Source of the DNA: MHLP01 sp043736515
GTDB lineage: Bacteria; Patescibacteriota; Minisyncoccia; Phycocordibacterales; UBA6899
Direction of reading: 5' to 3'
NCBI GenBank assembly: GCA_043736515.1
Contig: JAYTCK010000021.1
Coordinates: 1-64,000, forward strand
Length of the DNA stretch: 64,000 nucleotides
Position 1 is the first letter of the stretch, and each line of letters begins with the position of its first letter. The notes below the pieces were generated by a model. The model saw only the letters and a program-made list of their open reading frames with translations. It had not been told where the DNA came from and ran no database searches. Of the stretch, positions 33,271-41,607 are shown in pieces. A program made the translations under genes and the position numbers.

Positions 33271-33297
33271 CCCACCAATAATTTTGGTGGGTTTTTA
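33271..33297 (+). terminator. Intrinsic terminator of the zinc-ribbon gene
   Basis: CCCACCAA / TTGGTGGG stem plus T-run. Confidence 0.85.
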
Positions 33298-33384
33298 TTT
33301 GCACAAAAGTTGACATAACTAGAACCGTATGATTTTATTGTATCGGCTCAAATTGTAAGTTCTCATTTTCCAAAAGGGGCAATC

Positions 33385-33615
33385 ATGACAATTGAAACTG
33401 AACATCAAATCCACGTGGTAACAATCGTGGCCAGCGCAGCGAGTAGCTCAGTGCACACATGTGTCATGACGGGGTACACCAAGGACGCGGCCAAAAATGC
33501 GGCGAGCGCTCTCTCTGTCGGACAGGAAAACACAAGAGGAACACGCTACGTAAGGGCTACAGTTCACGACACAGGACGTCCATTCACCGATGAATCCCCA
33601 AAATGGGGTTTGTAG
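33385..33615 (+). CDS. Small unknown soluble protein, 76 aa
   Basis: 76 residues without signal or membrane segments; a strand-rich start (HQIHVVTIVA) then an Ala-rich helix (YTKDAAKNAASAL). TTGACA at 33310-33315, Shine-Dalgarno AAAGGGG, own terminator. One of several isolated plus-strand short genes of this region. No family recognised. Confidence 0.55.
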   Translation: MTIETEHQIHVVTIVASAASSSVHTCVMTGYTKDAAKNAASALSVGQENTRGTRYVRATVHDTGRPFTDESPKWGL

Positions 33616-33623
33616 TACCCCAA

Positions 33624-33652
33624 CACCCGTCATGAAAATGGCGGGTTTTATT
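33624..33652 (+). terminator. Intrinsic terminator overlapping the 3' end of murD
   Basis: CCCGTCAT / ATGGCGGG stem, loop GAAA, then T-rich run. It overlaps the convergent murD stop. Confidence 0.8.
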
Positions 33653-35093
33653 TTATATATTTTTTTACGAGTGCATTAAACTTTTCTCCGCGGTCAAATT
33701 CATGGAGAAATTTTTCAAAGCTGGCTGCCCCTGGAGAAAAAAGTATTGTCGTCTTACCCCGAAGCGTCTTCGCCACGCGAAATGCCTCCACTACGCACTC
33801 CCCAAGTGTCGGGTGCACCCTATTGTCAAGGTCCGACCTTGACAATTTTTTTGGGTTGAGAGCGTTGAGTAATTTTGTCGTTGCGGAGCCTTCAAGAAAA
33901 ACACAATATTCGCTGGGAATGTGTTTTTTTATTACACGAGCTTCACCGGTGAATTCCAGTTCTTTATTAGTGCCTCCAGTTATCAGGACAACATTCCCCA
34001 GTTTGCGAAACCGCTCAATCGCGGCAATCACCCCGTCAGGTGAAGTAGCGCAGCTGTCATTTACGACAGTGAGCTTTCTTCTCTGGTATACGATCTCCTG
34101 TCGCATGCGCGGAGTGGGCAGTTTGAGTGCAAGTGCTTCGCCCAGCACTACCGCTCCATCGTAAAGCTTTACCGCAAGGACAGCACTCAGTAGGTTTTCA
34201 AGGTTGTGACTTCCCTTTTCTGCCACGAATTTTTTTATGGAGAACAATTGCTGCTCGATCCTGTCAAAACGAAATATCAGTGTGTCGCCGCGCACAAACA
34301 GGCCATTCAATTTTCTTGGTAGCGGTTTGGTACTAATGAAAAAAAGTATTCCACGAGGTTTTTTTTGGAGAAAAAATTTCGTCCATGTGTTTTCATGATT
34401 GAGGATAAGAAAATCATCATCATGCTGGAGCTGAAAAATATTGGCTTTTGCCGATGCGTACGCTGTCATATTAGCATACCGATTGAGGTGATCAGGATAA
34501 AGATTAGTGATAACCGCAACATGCGGACCCTTCTCACTTGCAGGGAGATACTCCAATTGCCACGATGACAACTCGACAACTGCTGGAATACTTTTGCCAG
34601 TAATGCGGTCAAATTCTTTAAGAAGCGCATTGTCGGGAGTATTCCCGGATGGGAGTACTTGAGGATATTTCCTTTTGAGGAGCTCGGCAATCCATAGTGT
34701 TGTAGTTGTTTTGCCACGTGTACCCGTTACGGCAATTACGGGATTCGTGATATAGCGAAAAAAAAGACTAGCATCGTTTTCAATTCGCTTGCGTGCTGCC
34801 CGTGCAGCTTTTATATATTCACTTCCCTCTGGCACGCCGGGATTCACGACGAGTAGATCGTGAGTACGGAAGTCCTCGAGTTGGTGTTTACCAAGCACAT
34901 AGTGCACAGGGAGTGCTTGGAGCGACCGAAGTGATGGTGCGAGAATCTTTCTGTCCCGCATGTCGGTGGCTGTCACCGTGGCTCCATGTTTGAGCAGCCA
35001 TTTGGTGGTCGCAACGCCTCCTCCGTGGAGTCCCAGGCCCATGACCAGCGCTTTTGTGGAGTTAAAGAGTTTTTTGGGATTATTAGCCTTCAT
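33648..35093 (-). CDS. murD: UDP-N-acetylmuramoylalanine--D-glutamate ligase
   Basis: 481 residues. An N-terminal Rossmann-like domain (VMGLGLHGGGVATTKWL) is followed by the central Mur-ligase ATP site GTRGKTTTT, SSWQLE, NLYPDHLNRY and the C-terminal domain with FSPGAASFEKF. Adds D-Glu to UDP-MurNAc-Ala in peptidoglycan synthesis. About residue 416 the sequence LSRSDLDN is encoded by a 25-bp palindrome that also occurs outside genes (see 33822-33846). TAGAAT lies six bases before the ATG. Confidence 0.93.
   Translation of the reverse strand: MKANNPKKLFNSTKALVMGLGLHGGGVATTKWLLKHGATVTATDMRDRKILAPSLRSLQALPVHYVLGKHQLEDFRTHDLLVVNPGVPEGSEYIKAARAARKRIENDASLFFRYITNPVIAVTGTRGKTTTTLWIAELLKRKYPQVLPSGNTPDNALLKEFDRITGKSIPAVVELSSWQLEYLPASEKGPHVAVITNLYPDHLNRYANMTAYASAKANIFQLQHDDDFLILNHENTWTKFFLQKKPRGILFFISTKPLPRKLNGLFVRGDTLIFRFDRIEQQLFSIKKFVAEKGSHNLENLLSAVLAVKLYDGAVVLGEALALKLPTPRMRQEIVYQRRKLTVVNDSCATSPDGVIAAIERFRKLGNVVLITGGTNKELEFTGEARVIKKHIPSEYCVFLEGSATTKLLNALNPKKLSRSDLDNRVHPTLGECVVEAFRVAKTLRGKTTILFSPGAASFEKFLHEFDRGEKFNALVKKYIK
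33822..33846. repeat. Palindrome inside murD, also found at 37267-37287
   Basis: ATTGTCAAGGTC, one central base, GACCTTGACAAT: 12-bp perfect arms. The inner 21 bases match the intergenic copy except for the centre. It is in frame and read through. Confidence 0.8.
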
Positions 35094-35099
35094 AACGAC

Positions 35100-35105
35100 A
35101 TTCTA
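35100..35105 (-). promoter_or_regulatory. -10 box of leaderless type for murD
   Basis: TAGAAT, six bases (GTCGTT), ATG at 35093. The gap to ftsH (35094-35231) also holds TTGACA at 35139 on the plus strand. Confidence 0.55.
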
Positions 35106-35231
35106 ACATATTCAAAACTTCCAAATTTCTCGTGTAGGTTGACACATATAATCAGTGTGATTGAGTGATGAATAGACCAGACTAAAGCTCCTTGTAATTT
35201 TTAGCTTTATTTTCCAAACTAGGGGGTTCAG

Positions 35232-37187
35232 ATGAACATGCAATGGTTCGCAAAAATTGCGGTATGGTTAGTTTTTGCCTTAGTGATATTCAATGCACTT
35301 AACCAGAAAGACACGCGGAGGGGCGAGGTAGTAATCGGTTACTCTGCTTTTCTTGAAGAAGTAGCGGCGAAGCGTATCCAGAGTGTCGTTCTTCAAGAGG
35401 GAGCAGACGGCACTACGATCACAGCCCTTACCGCTGACGGGAAGCGGGTCATTACGCTTGCGACCTACCTCGACCGTGGACTGGTAGGCGATCTGATCGA
35501 CAACAATGTCACGTTCGAAGTAAAGCCGAAAGAAAAACCAACTTTCTTGATGAGCATTTTGACCTCATGGGGTCCAATGCTGCTCTTGATCGGCGTATGG
35601 ATCTACTTCATGCGACAAATGCAAGGGGGTGGCAAAGGCGGTATTGGAGGCTTCGGTAAAAGTAAAGCACGCATGCTCGATGAAAATCAGAATGTCGTGA
35701 CCTTTGCCGACGTCGCAGGCTGCGATGAAGCCAAGGAAGAAGTGAAGGAGGTCGTCGACTTTCTGAAAGATCCTTCCAGGTTCCAAAAGCTCGGCGGGCG
35801 TGTCCCGCGAGGGTTGCTCCTTGTCGGGCCTCCTGGTACCGGCAAAACGCTCCTTGCAAAATCGATCGCAGGAGAAGCGAAGGTTCCATTCTTTTCGATC
35901 TCCGGTTCTGACTTCGTTGAAATGTATGTCGGTGTGGGTGCAGCCCGTGTGCGCGACATGTTTGAGAATGGAAAAAAGAACTCCCCGTGTATCATCTTTA
36001 TTGATGAGATCGACGCAGTAGGAAGACAGCGTGGCGCAGGTTTGGGTGGCGGAAATGACGAGCGCGAACAAACGTTGAATCAAATGCTTGTTGAAATGGA
36101 TGGATTCGAGACAAATCTCGGCGTGATCATCGTTGCGGCAACGAACCGTCCCGACATCCTCGACGCAGCATTACTTCGACCAGGGCGTTTCGACCGACAG
36201 GTACACGTCTCGCTTCCCGACATTAAGGGCCGCGAACAAATCCTCAAGGTCCACATGCGCAAAATACCGGCAGATCCTGATGTAAACCCGAGCGTCATTG
36301 CCCGCGGTACTCCAGGCATGTCGGGTGCTGATCTCGCCAACCTGTGCAACGAAGCAGCGCTCATGGCCGCACGGCGCAATGGGCGCGTGGTCGAGATGCG
36401 GGACTTTGAAAGTGCCAAAGACAAGATCTTAATGGGTCCCGAACGCAAGAGTATGATCATGCCGGAAGAGGAGCGGAAAAACACCGCTTATCACGAAGCG
36501 GGGCACACCCTGGTTGGCAAGCTGCTTCCAAAATGCGACCCCGTGCACAAGGTAACGATTATTCCGCGGGGACGTGCACTTGGCGTGACCATGAGTCTCC
36601 CCGCAGCAGATCGCTACAGTTACGACAAAACGTATATGCTCTCCCTGATTGCCATGCTCTTCGGCGGACGGATCGCCGAAGAAGTGTTCATGAGCCAAAT
36701 GACAACAGGTGCTTCGAACGATTTCGAGCGTGCTACCAAGATCGCCAAAGATATGGTGATGCGTTACGGCATGACGGACTCGCTTGGTCCGATGGTGTAT
36801 TCCGAAAACGAGGGTGAAGTATTCCTCGGACGCTCGGTCACCAAAACGACGAGCATGAGCGAGTCGACCATGCAAAAAGTGGATGCGGAGGTGCGACGGA
36901 TCATTGACGAGCAATACGCTCTTGCGCGCAAACTCATTGAAGAGAACACGGACAAGATGCATGCGATGGCAAAAGCGCTTCTCGAATGGGAAACACTCGA
37001 TGCCGATCAAATCAATGACATCATGGAAGGAAGAGCCCCTAAACCTCCTTCTCTTCCAGAGCCGCCTACTTCTCCAAAAGAGCCGCCGGTTGTCGAAGTG
37101 CCAGGTATTGATCCTGAATCTGCACAAATTGCAAAAGACATGGGGATGAGTCCGCTCACCCCTGGGGAAATAAAAGATACTAAATAA
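35232..37187 (+). CDS. ftsH: ATP-dependent zinc metalloprotease FtsH
   Basis: 651 residues, full length. Two N-terminal membrane helices (~6-22 and ~105-125) flank the small extracytoplasmic domain. AAA domain: Walker A GPPGTGKT (~residue 200), Walker B IIFIDEIDAVG, SRH with R-finger. Zinc motif HEAGH (~residue 419). The Pro-rich tail (PKPPSLPEPPTSPKEPP) is disordered. Degrades membrane and regulatory proteins. GGGGG Shine-Dalgarno precedes the ATG and a terminator follows. Confidence 0.97.
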   Translation: MNMQWFAKIAVWLVFALVIFNALNQKDTRRGEVVIGYSAFLEEVAAKRIQSVVLQEGADGTTITALTADGKRVITLATYLDRGLVGDLIDNNVTFEVKPKEKPTFLMSILTSWGPMLLLIGVWIYFMRQMQGGGKGGIGGFGKSKARMLDENQNVVTFADVAGCDEAKEEVKEVVDFLKDPSRFQKLGGRVPRGLLLVGPPGTGKTLLAKSIAGEAKVPFFSISGSDFVEMYVGVGAARVRDMFENGKKNSPCIIFIDEIDAVGRQRGAGLGGGNDEREQTLNQMLVEMDGFETNLGVIIVAATNRPDILDAALLRPGRFDRQVHVSLPDIKGREQILKVHMRKIPADPDVNPSVIARGTPGMSGADLANLCNEAALMAARRNGRVVEMRDFESAKDKILMGPERKSMIMPEEERKNTAYHEAGHTLVGKLLPKCDPVHKVTIIPRGRALGVTMSLPAADRYSYDKTYMLSLIAMLFGGRIAEEVFMSQMTTGASNDFERATKIAKDMVMRYGMTDSLGPMVYSENEGEVFLGRSVTKTTSMSESTMQKVDAEVRRIIDEQYALARKLIEENTDKMHAMAKALLEWETLDADQINDIMEGRAPKPPSLPEPPTSPKEPPVVEVPGIDPESAQIAKDMGMSPLTPGEIKDTK

Positions 37188-37191
37188 AAGC

Positions 37192-37219
37192 AAAACGCTG
37201 ACTTATGTCGGCGTTTTTT
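37192..37219 (+). terminator. Intrinsic terminator of ftsH
   Basis: AAAACGCtGAC / GTCgGCGTTTTTT. Confidence 0.85.
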
Positions 37220-37266
37220 CTTACTTTTTTTGCCTACTATTCACAACGTTTATCTATTCATCGCTA

Positions 37267-37287
37267 TGTCAAGGTCAGACCTTGACA
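37267..37287. repeat. Intergenic copy of the GTCAAGGTC palindrome
   Basis: TGTCAAGGTC, A, GACCTTGACA. The same palindrome is inserted in murD. The surrounding gap (37221-37349) also has weaker outer complementarity (TCGCTA / TAGCGA). Confidence 0.75.
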
Positions 37288-37349
37288 ATGTTTGTAGCAG
37301 GCAATAAGCAGTAGCGATTTTATTCAGACCCCACCTTCAAGGGCATGCC

Positions 37350-38774
37350 TCACTTCACACCGTGGGGGCCGGACTCGGTTAGTCCTGCACTACTCATCTT
37401 GATGAACTCCGCATTCCCTTTAAATTGCGTCAGCGTTTTTGCTCCCAAGTAGCTCATCGAGGAGCGGAGTCCGCCCACCAAGTCAGTGATAACCATACTT
37501 GCCTCACCACGATACGGGACTCTCCCTGATGCTCCCTCGGGTGAGCGGAATGCGCCATCGGTCCCTCCATCTACTGCTATTTTTTCTTTTGTCGCATCAT
37601 AGGATGCCATGCCACGATAGTATTTATATGCTACTCCACGGTCAAGAATATATTCTCCGGGGGACTCTTTGCATCCTGCAAGCAAATTACCAATCATCAC
37701 CGTATCGGAACCCGCCGCCATTGCTTTTGAAAAATCACCAGAGTTCTTCACGCCTCCGTCGGCGATAAATGGGATACCGAGTTTCTTTGCCTCTTTTGCA
37801 ACGTCCATAATTGCGGTGAGTTGGGGTACTCCAACCCCCGTCACGATGCGCGTGGTGCATGCGGCACCAGGTCCAATGCCCACCTTTAGCCCGTCGGCTC
37901 CTGCTTTCACGAGGTCGCGCGCGGCAGAAGGTGTCGCGATATTGCCTGCGATAATTTCTATGCGGGCACCAAATGTTTTGCGTAATAATTTTGTTGTTTC
38001 GATAGCGCGCTCATTGTGCCCATGGGCAATGTCGATGACGATAACATCGGCGCCAGCTTTCAGTAGTGCATCGGTACGTGCGATGGTATCTTCTTTCACC
38101 CCAACCGCAGCACCCACCATCAACCTTCCCTTTTTGTCTTTTGTGGAAAGTGGATTTTGGATGCGTTCCAAAATATCCCGAAGTGTAATCAATCCCGCCA
38201 AATACCCATCCTTCGTGGTGAGTGGGAGTTTCTCGATGCGATAATCATGTAAAATATCTTTTGCTTTTTCGAGCGATACGTCAGCACGTGCGGTGACAAC
38301 GTTGGTACTCATGAGCGACGAGACTTTCTTGCGGTCATCGGTCTCAAAGAGGAGATCTCGGCGTGTGAGAATGCCCACCAAAAGCTTCTTCCCCGCCTTC
38401 TCCTTCACGACAAGCACACCCGAAATACCTTCGCGTCGCATGAAATTGCGTGCTTCACCGAGCGTTATGTCCGGGGTGACGGTGAACGGGTCTTCAATGA
38501 TGACATTTTCCGCACGCTTCACTTTGCGCACTTCCTCGACTTGCCTTTCAATCGAAAGGAAGCGATGAATGATACCGATTCCGCCCATGCGTGCCATTGC
38601 GCGCGCCATAGAGCTTTCCGTCACCGTATCCATATTGGCCGAAATGAGCGGGATGTTGAGCGTGATATTGCGAGAAAGTCTTGCAGAAGTCGAAGTATCT
38701 TTCCGTGAAAATACCGCGGAGCGCCGGGGCATGAGGAGTACATCATCAAACGTCAATCCCTCGCGGATAATCAT
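37350..38774 (-). CDS. guaB: Inosine-5'-monophosphate dehydrogenase
   Basis: 474 residues. TIM-barrel IMPDH with TFDDVLLMP, tandem CBS domains (~95-205), catalytic Cys (~306) in GPGAACTTR, the IADGGVKNSGD loop and the KYYRGMASYDA flap. Oxidises IMP to XMP, the committed step of GTP synthesis. A TACAAT box lies eight bases before the ATG. Confidence 0.97.
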   Translation of the reverse strand: MIIREGLTFDDVLLMPRRSAVFSRKDTSTSARLSRNITLNIPLISANMDTVTESSMARAMARMGGIGIIHRFLSIERQVEEVRKVKRAENVIIEDPFTVTPDITLGEARNFMRREGISGVLVVKEKAGKKLLVGILTRRDLLFETDDRKKVSSLMSTNVVTARADVSLEKAKDILHDYRIEKLPLTTKDGYLAGLITLRDILERIQNPLSTKDKKGRLMVGAAVGVKEDTIARTDALLKAGADVIVIDIAHGHNERAIETTKLLRKTFGARIEIIAGNIATPSAARDLVKAGADGLKVGIGPGAACTTRIVTGVGVPQLTAIMDVAKEAKKLGIPFIADGGVKNSGDFSKAMAAGSDTVMIGNLLAGCKESPGEYILDRGVAYKYYRGMASYDATKEKIAVDGGTDGAFRSPEGASGRVPYRGEASMVITDLVGGLRSSMSYLGAKTLTQFKGNAEFIKMSSAGLTESGPHGVK

Positions 38775-38851
38775 ATGTATTCATTGTACTCTCCAAACTA
38801 TAATGCGCCAAAACTGTAGGTGCAGATAACACCCTCACACAACGGACTATC

Positions 38852-38881
38852 AAAAAACCTACGAACATAAGCTTGTAGGTT
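38852..38881 (-). terminator. Intrinsic terminator of the 38885-39277 gene
   Basis: AACCTAC / GTAGGTT with 12-base loop and T-run on the minus strand. Confidence 0.8.
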
Positions 38882-38884
38882 GTC

Positions 38885-39277
38885 TCACTCACGAATGAGA
38901 ATCTTATTGTACACAGCCGGATACACACTATCCACGAGTGGGTCATTTTCGATTTGGCTGCCCAGAAGTGGAAATGGGTCAAGCAAAGTGTCTAGATTAT
39001 CTTTCGAATCAAGTCCGAATAGTACGTGTTGCATTTCGATTGAGACGCGTTCGGTCTTGAAAAAGTCAGAAAGCAGAGCAGAAACCTTAAATCGCACTTC
39101 GAGCATCAGTTCCCCATTTTGCAACGCGTTACTCGCGTCCTCTTTGGACAAAATGTATTCACCGTGCGCTCGGCGACGGATTTCACTTAGTACTTGCTTA
39201 TAGCAGTACCCCTGTTCTTTGCGGCGAAGTCTCCAATCTTTTATGAGATTAAATTGGCAAGTGGCATCCTGTTTCAT
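38885..39277 (-). CDS. Unknown protein, paralogue of the one at 39975-40346
   Basis: 130 residues, soluble. The pattern R-R-x-x-x-G-Y-x-Y-x-x-V-x-x-E-I-x-R-R-x-x-G-E near the N-terminus, then FKVSALLSDFF and LDPFPLLG, recurs in the second protein (QQGYSYQDV, FRFSAHLCDLL, LDPISRG). GAGGAG Shine-Dalgarno; promoter TTGACC-16-TATAAG; terminator. Clearly a regulated stand-alone gene. Function unknown. Confidence 0.65.
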   Translation of the reverse strand: MKQDATCQFNLIKDWRLRRKEQGYCYKQVLSEIRRRAHGEYILSKEDASNALQNGELMLEVRFKVSALLSDFFKTERVSIEMQHVLFGLDSKDNLDTLLDPFPLLGSQIENDPLVDSVYPAVYNKILIRE

Positions 39278-39310
39278 GTTTTTAACTCCTCAACAACTAT
39301 CCTTCATCAT

Positions 39311-39338
39311 CTTATACTGGCAAAAGCATACTGGTCAA
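39311..39338 (-). promoter_or_regulatory. Promoter of the 38885-39277 gene
   Basis: TTGACC (39333-39338), 16 bases, TATAAG (39311-39316). Confidence 0.7.
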
Positions 39339-39460
39339 TCGAGGCAATTGGTGTGACTCGAAGAATGAATACCCCACATCTCTCTTCAGATTCTTTGTCA
39401 CCATTCATGCATGATTATGATGAAACAACAAAAAATGCCGCATTGAGCGACACAAGAGCT

Positions 39461-39489
39461 TTGACAAAGGTCGGTGGAAGAGTGAATAT
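39461..39489 (+). promoter_or_regulatory. Putative promoter of the secreted-protein gene
   Basis: TTGACA, 17 bases, GAATAT. Confidence 0.5.
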
Positions 39490-39518
39490 ACTTTGAGAGC
39501 ATCTAACGGGGAGCTATC

Positions 39519-39938
39519 ATGCTTTTGCGTTTCACTGTCTCCTGCTTTCTTGGTCTTTTTACAGCGCTCGCAAGTGCAGAAACCTGTGATTTACCAACGT
39601 TTCCCTCGAGACTTGAGGGGAAATGGGAGCAAATAGAAAATGATGAAAAGGGAGATATCCGCATCATCATTACGAAAAAAGAGGGCGACGCCATATACGG
39701 GTTAATGACCCTCACGGGTTCAACTCATTGCAAAGACCCCATTCCATTCCGAGGGGAAAGCGTAGAAAATACCGCCTCTATTTTCGGAGATGCTTTGATC
39801 ATCTGCGGGTATCGCGGAAAGCTTACCGGGGTCGTAACTCGAGTGAGTAGCAAAGTTTACAGAGGAAACTTCTCATACAAATGGTTCGATATCACGTGGG
39901 CAAAAGGCACATTCGAGCTTGCGCCCGCAAAAGATTAG
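39519..39938 (+). CDS. Small secreted protein, unknown
   Basis: 139 residues. Signal peptide LLRFTVSCFLGLFTALASA, then a mature beta-rich domain of ~120 residues with three Cys (CDLP, HCKDP, IICGYR). The GKWEQIENDEKGDIRIIITKK start and TGVVTRVSSKVYRGNFSY strands suggest a small lipocalin- or barrel-like fold, which is inference. GGGGAG Shine-Dalgarno, own terminator. It lies between the two paralogous minus-strand genes. Confidence 0.65.
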   Translation: MLLRFTVSCFLGLFTALASAETCDLPTFPSRLEGKWEQIENDEKGDIRIIITKKEGDAIYGLMTLTGSTHCKDPIPFRGESVENTASIFGDALIICGYRGKLTGVVTRVSSKVYRGNFSYKWFDITWAKGTFELAPAKD

Positions 39939-39950
39939 GAACATAAACAT

Positions 39951-39973
39951 AAAAACCGCCCCTACGGCGGTTT
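39951..39973. terminator. Bidirectional terminator
   Basis: AAACCGCC, loop CCTAC, GGCGGTTT. Serves the convergent genes ending at 39938 and 39975. Confidence 0.85.
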
Positions 39974-39974
39974 G

Positions 39975-40346
39975 TTATTTCTTTGTAGGAAGGTCATCCC
40001 CGGGATAAAACCTGTCTACCTCACGATTGTCCCTCAAGCTGTGGCGAGTGTCCTTGCCGCGCGATATAGGATCAAGCAATACGAGTAATATGCAGTTATC
40101 ATCTCGTATTCCTGCCATGTCTTGAAGGTCTTTATAGGTGAGCATTTTACTCACCAAAAGATCGCACAAATGAGCGGAGAAACGAAAGGCGCTGTCGAGC
40201 TTTTCGACTCCATCCTCAAATCGTCGCCTCGCTTCATCTTCGTCTAATGTCCGCTCGCCTTCAAATCGGCGCTTGATTTCTAAAAACACATCCTGATATG
40301 AATAACCCTGTTGGGCTCGTTTTTCTTTCCAGTGCTGTTTTGCCAT
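39975..40346 (-). CDS. Unknown protein, paralogue of the one at 38885-39277
   Basis: 123 residues, soluble, rich in Arg, Asp and Glu. It shares the GYSYQDVFLEIKRRFEGE block, an acidic helix (DEDEARRRFEDG) and FRFSAHLCDLL with its paralogue; the C-termini diverge. AAGGAGAG Shine-Dalgarno; promoter TTGACG-16-TAGAAT; terminator. Function unknown. Confidence 0.65.
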   Translation of the reverse strand: MAKQHWKEKRAQQGYSYQDVFLEIKRRFEGERTLDEDEARRRFEDGVEKLDSAFRFSAHLCDLLVSKMLTYKDLQDMAGIRDDNCILLVLLDPISRGKDTRHSLRDNREVDRFYPGDDLPTKK

Positions 40347-40373
40347 TACTCTCTCCTTATATTGTCTCCGCCC

Positions 40374-40401
40374 ATTCTATAGACTGGGGTATTCTCGTCA
40401 A
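40374..40401 (-). promoter_or_regulatory. Promoter of the 39975-40346 gene
   Basis: TTGACG (40396-40401), 16 bases, TAGAAT (40374-40379). Confidence 0.65.
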
Positions 40402-40430
40402 GGAAATAAATGTGTTAGGATAAGTGAGTT

Positions 40431-41096
40431 ATGTCGAGTAAATTCCAAACAATACTTATCATTGTCGGGCTATTAACTGCAGTTGTGGCGGGGAAAATAT
40501 GGTACGACTCGAGTGATGATTATCTCATCATCAACTATCCTCCCCAAGGCTCTACCATCGTTGCATTCGGAGATAGCTTGACTGTCGGTGTAGGTGCATC
40601 ATCGCCTTCGAAAGGTTATGTCAGCATACTTGAAGAGCGCCTCGGTACTCCAATCATCCACAAAGGTATCATTGGCAACACTACGGAAGATGCACTCCAG
40701 CGACTAGACGCGGACGTACTTACAGAAAAGCCGAATATCGTGCTTGTGCTTCTTGGAAGTAACGATTATTTAAAGGGGGTGGAGCAACAAGTCACATTCG
40801 ACAACCTTCGTTCCATTACTGAGCGCCTCCAAGCTGAGGGTGCGCTCGTTGTACTTATCGGTGCTAGGGGCGGGCTCTTGAATGACAAATTTTCAAGTGA
40901 TTTTGAAAAACTTGCAAAAGAAAAAGGTACGCTGCTTGTACCGGAAATCATGGAGGGCATTATAGGAGAAACGAGCCTAATGTCGGACGTAATTCACCCT
41001 AATGACGCGGGGTATCTCAAGATGGCAGATAAAATTGCCCCGGTTCTACTCGAGGTTCTCTATGCCACTAAAAGCAGGGAAGGAAAAGCTCAGTAG
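40431..41096 (+). CDS. SGNH/GDSL-family hydrolase (TesA-like), membrane-anchored
   Basis: 221 residues. An N-terminal hydrophobic anchor (TILIIVGLLTAVVAGKIWY) precedes an SGNH domain: block I AFGDSLTVG (nucleophile Ser), Gly in block II (HKGIIGNTT), block III LGSNDYLKG, block V DVIHPNDAGY (Asp/His). Family members are esterases, thioesterases or lysophospholipases; the substrate here is open. Its 3' end overlaps the convergent next gene by seven bases. Confidence 0.88.
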   Translation: MSSKFQTILIIVGLLTAVVAGKIWYDSSDDYLIINYPPQGSTIVAFGDSLTVGVGASSPSKGYVSILEERLGTPIIHKGIIGNTTEDALQRLDADVLTEKPNIVLVLLGSNDYLKGVEQQVTFDNLRSITERLQAEGALVVLIGARGGLLNDKFSSDFEKLAKEKGTLLVPEIMEGIIGETSLMSDVIHPNDAGYLKMADKIAPVLLEVLYATKSREGKAQ

Positions 41097-41602
41097 GTGA
41101 AATTCTGAACACTGCCTTGCTTCCCATAGTGAAGCACGCGAACATTTTCTTCATTCACTATCGTCAAAAAAAGCCGCACTCCACTCTTTTCCAACAAAAG
41201 TCGGGGCGAAGAGGTTGAGGTGTCAACCGCCAATGTGTATTGGTTCTTTTTCGCTTCTCTTTGATAGAAAGCGATCACGGTCTCTGTGGTATCGTCCGTC
41301 TCATACACCCACTTATCTTCAAACTGAAGCGACTGACGTTCTGCTATGTAATGTGAGCGCGGATATGAAAATGAGGTGTCCTCAAAACCATCGCGGTGCG
41401 CATCAAAACGCTTTAGTCCGTAGAGCACTGCAGACACAAGAAGAAGCAGAATAAAGATGTTAAAAAGATGTGGTACGCAGTGAAGGGAGTAGTGACGCTC
41501 TCGCCACACATGTACTATCTCCCATCCGATTATAAGCCCCAAGAGAGAGAGTATCATGCATCCGTATAGCCAATACTGGGGAAAGTAGTCAGTGAATATC
41601 AT
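41090..41602 (-). CDS. Unknown membrane protein with extracytoplasmic C-terminal domain
   Basis: 170 residues. Two N-terminal membrane helices (GCMILSLLGLIIGWEIVHVW; LFNIFILLLLVSAVLYGL) precede a ~100-residue soluble domain ending in short strands (VRLFLTIVNEENVRVLHYG). It follows the L,D-transpeptidase gene by five bases and is probably in the same operon (43745 down to 41090), suggesting an envelope role. No family recognised. Confidence 0.6.
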   Translation of the reverse strand: MIFTDYFPQYWLYGCMILSLLGLIIGWEIVHVWRERHYSLHCVPHLFNIFILLLLVSAVLYGLKRFDAHRDGFEDTSFSYPRSHYIAERQSLQFEDKWVYETDDTTETVIAFYQREAKKNQYTLAVDTSTSSPRLLLEKSGVRLFLTIVNEENVRVLHYGKQGSVQNFTY

Positions 41603-41607
41603 GGTGG

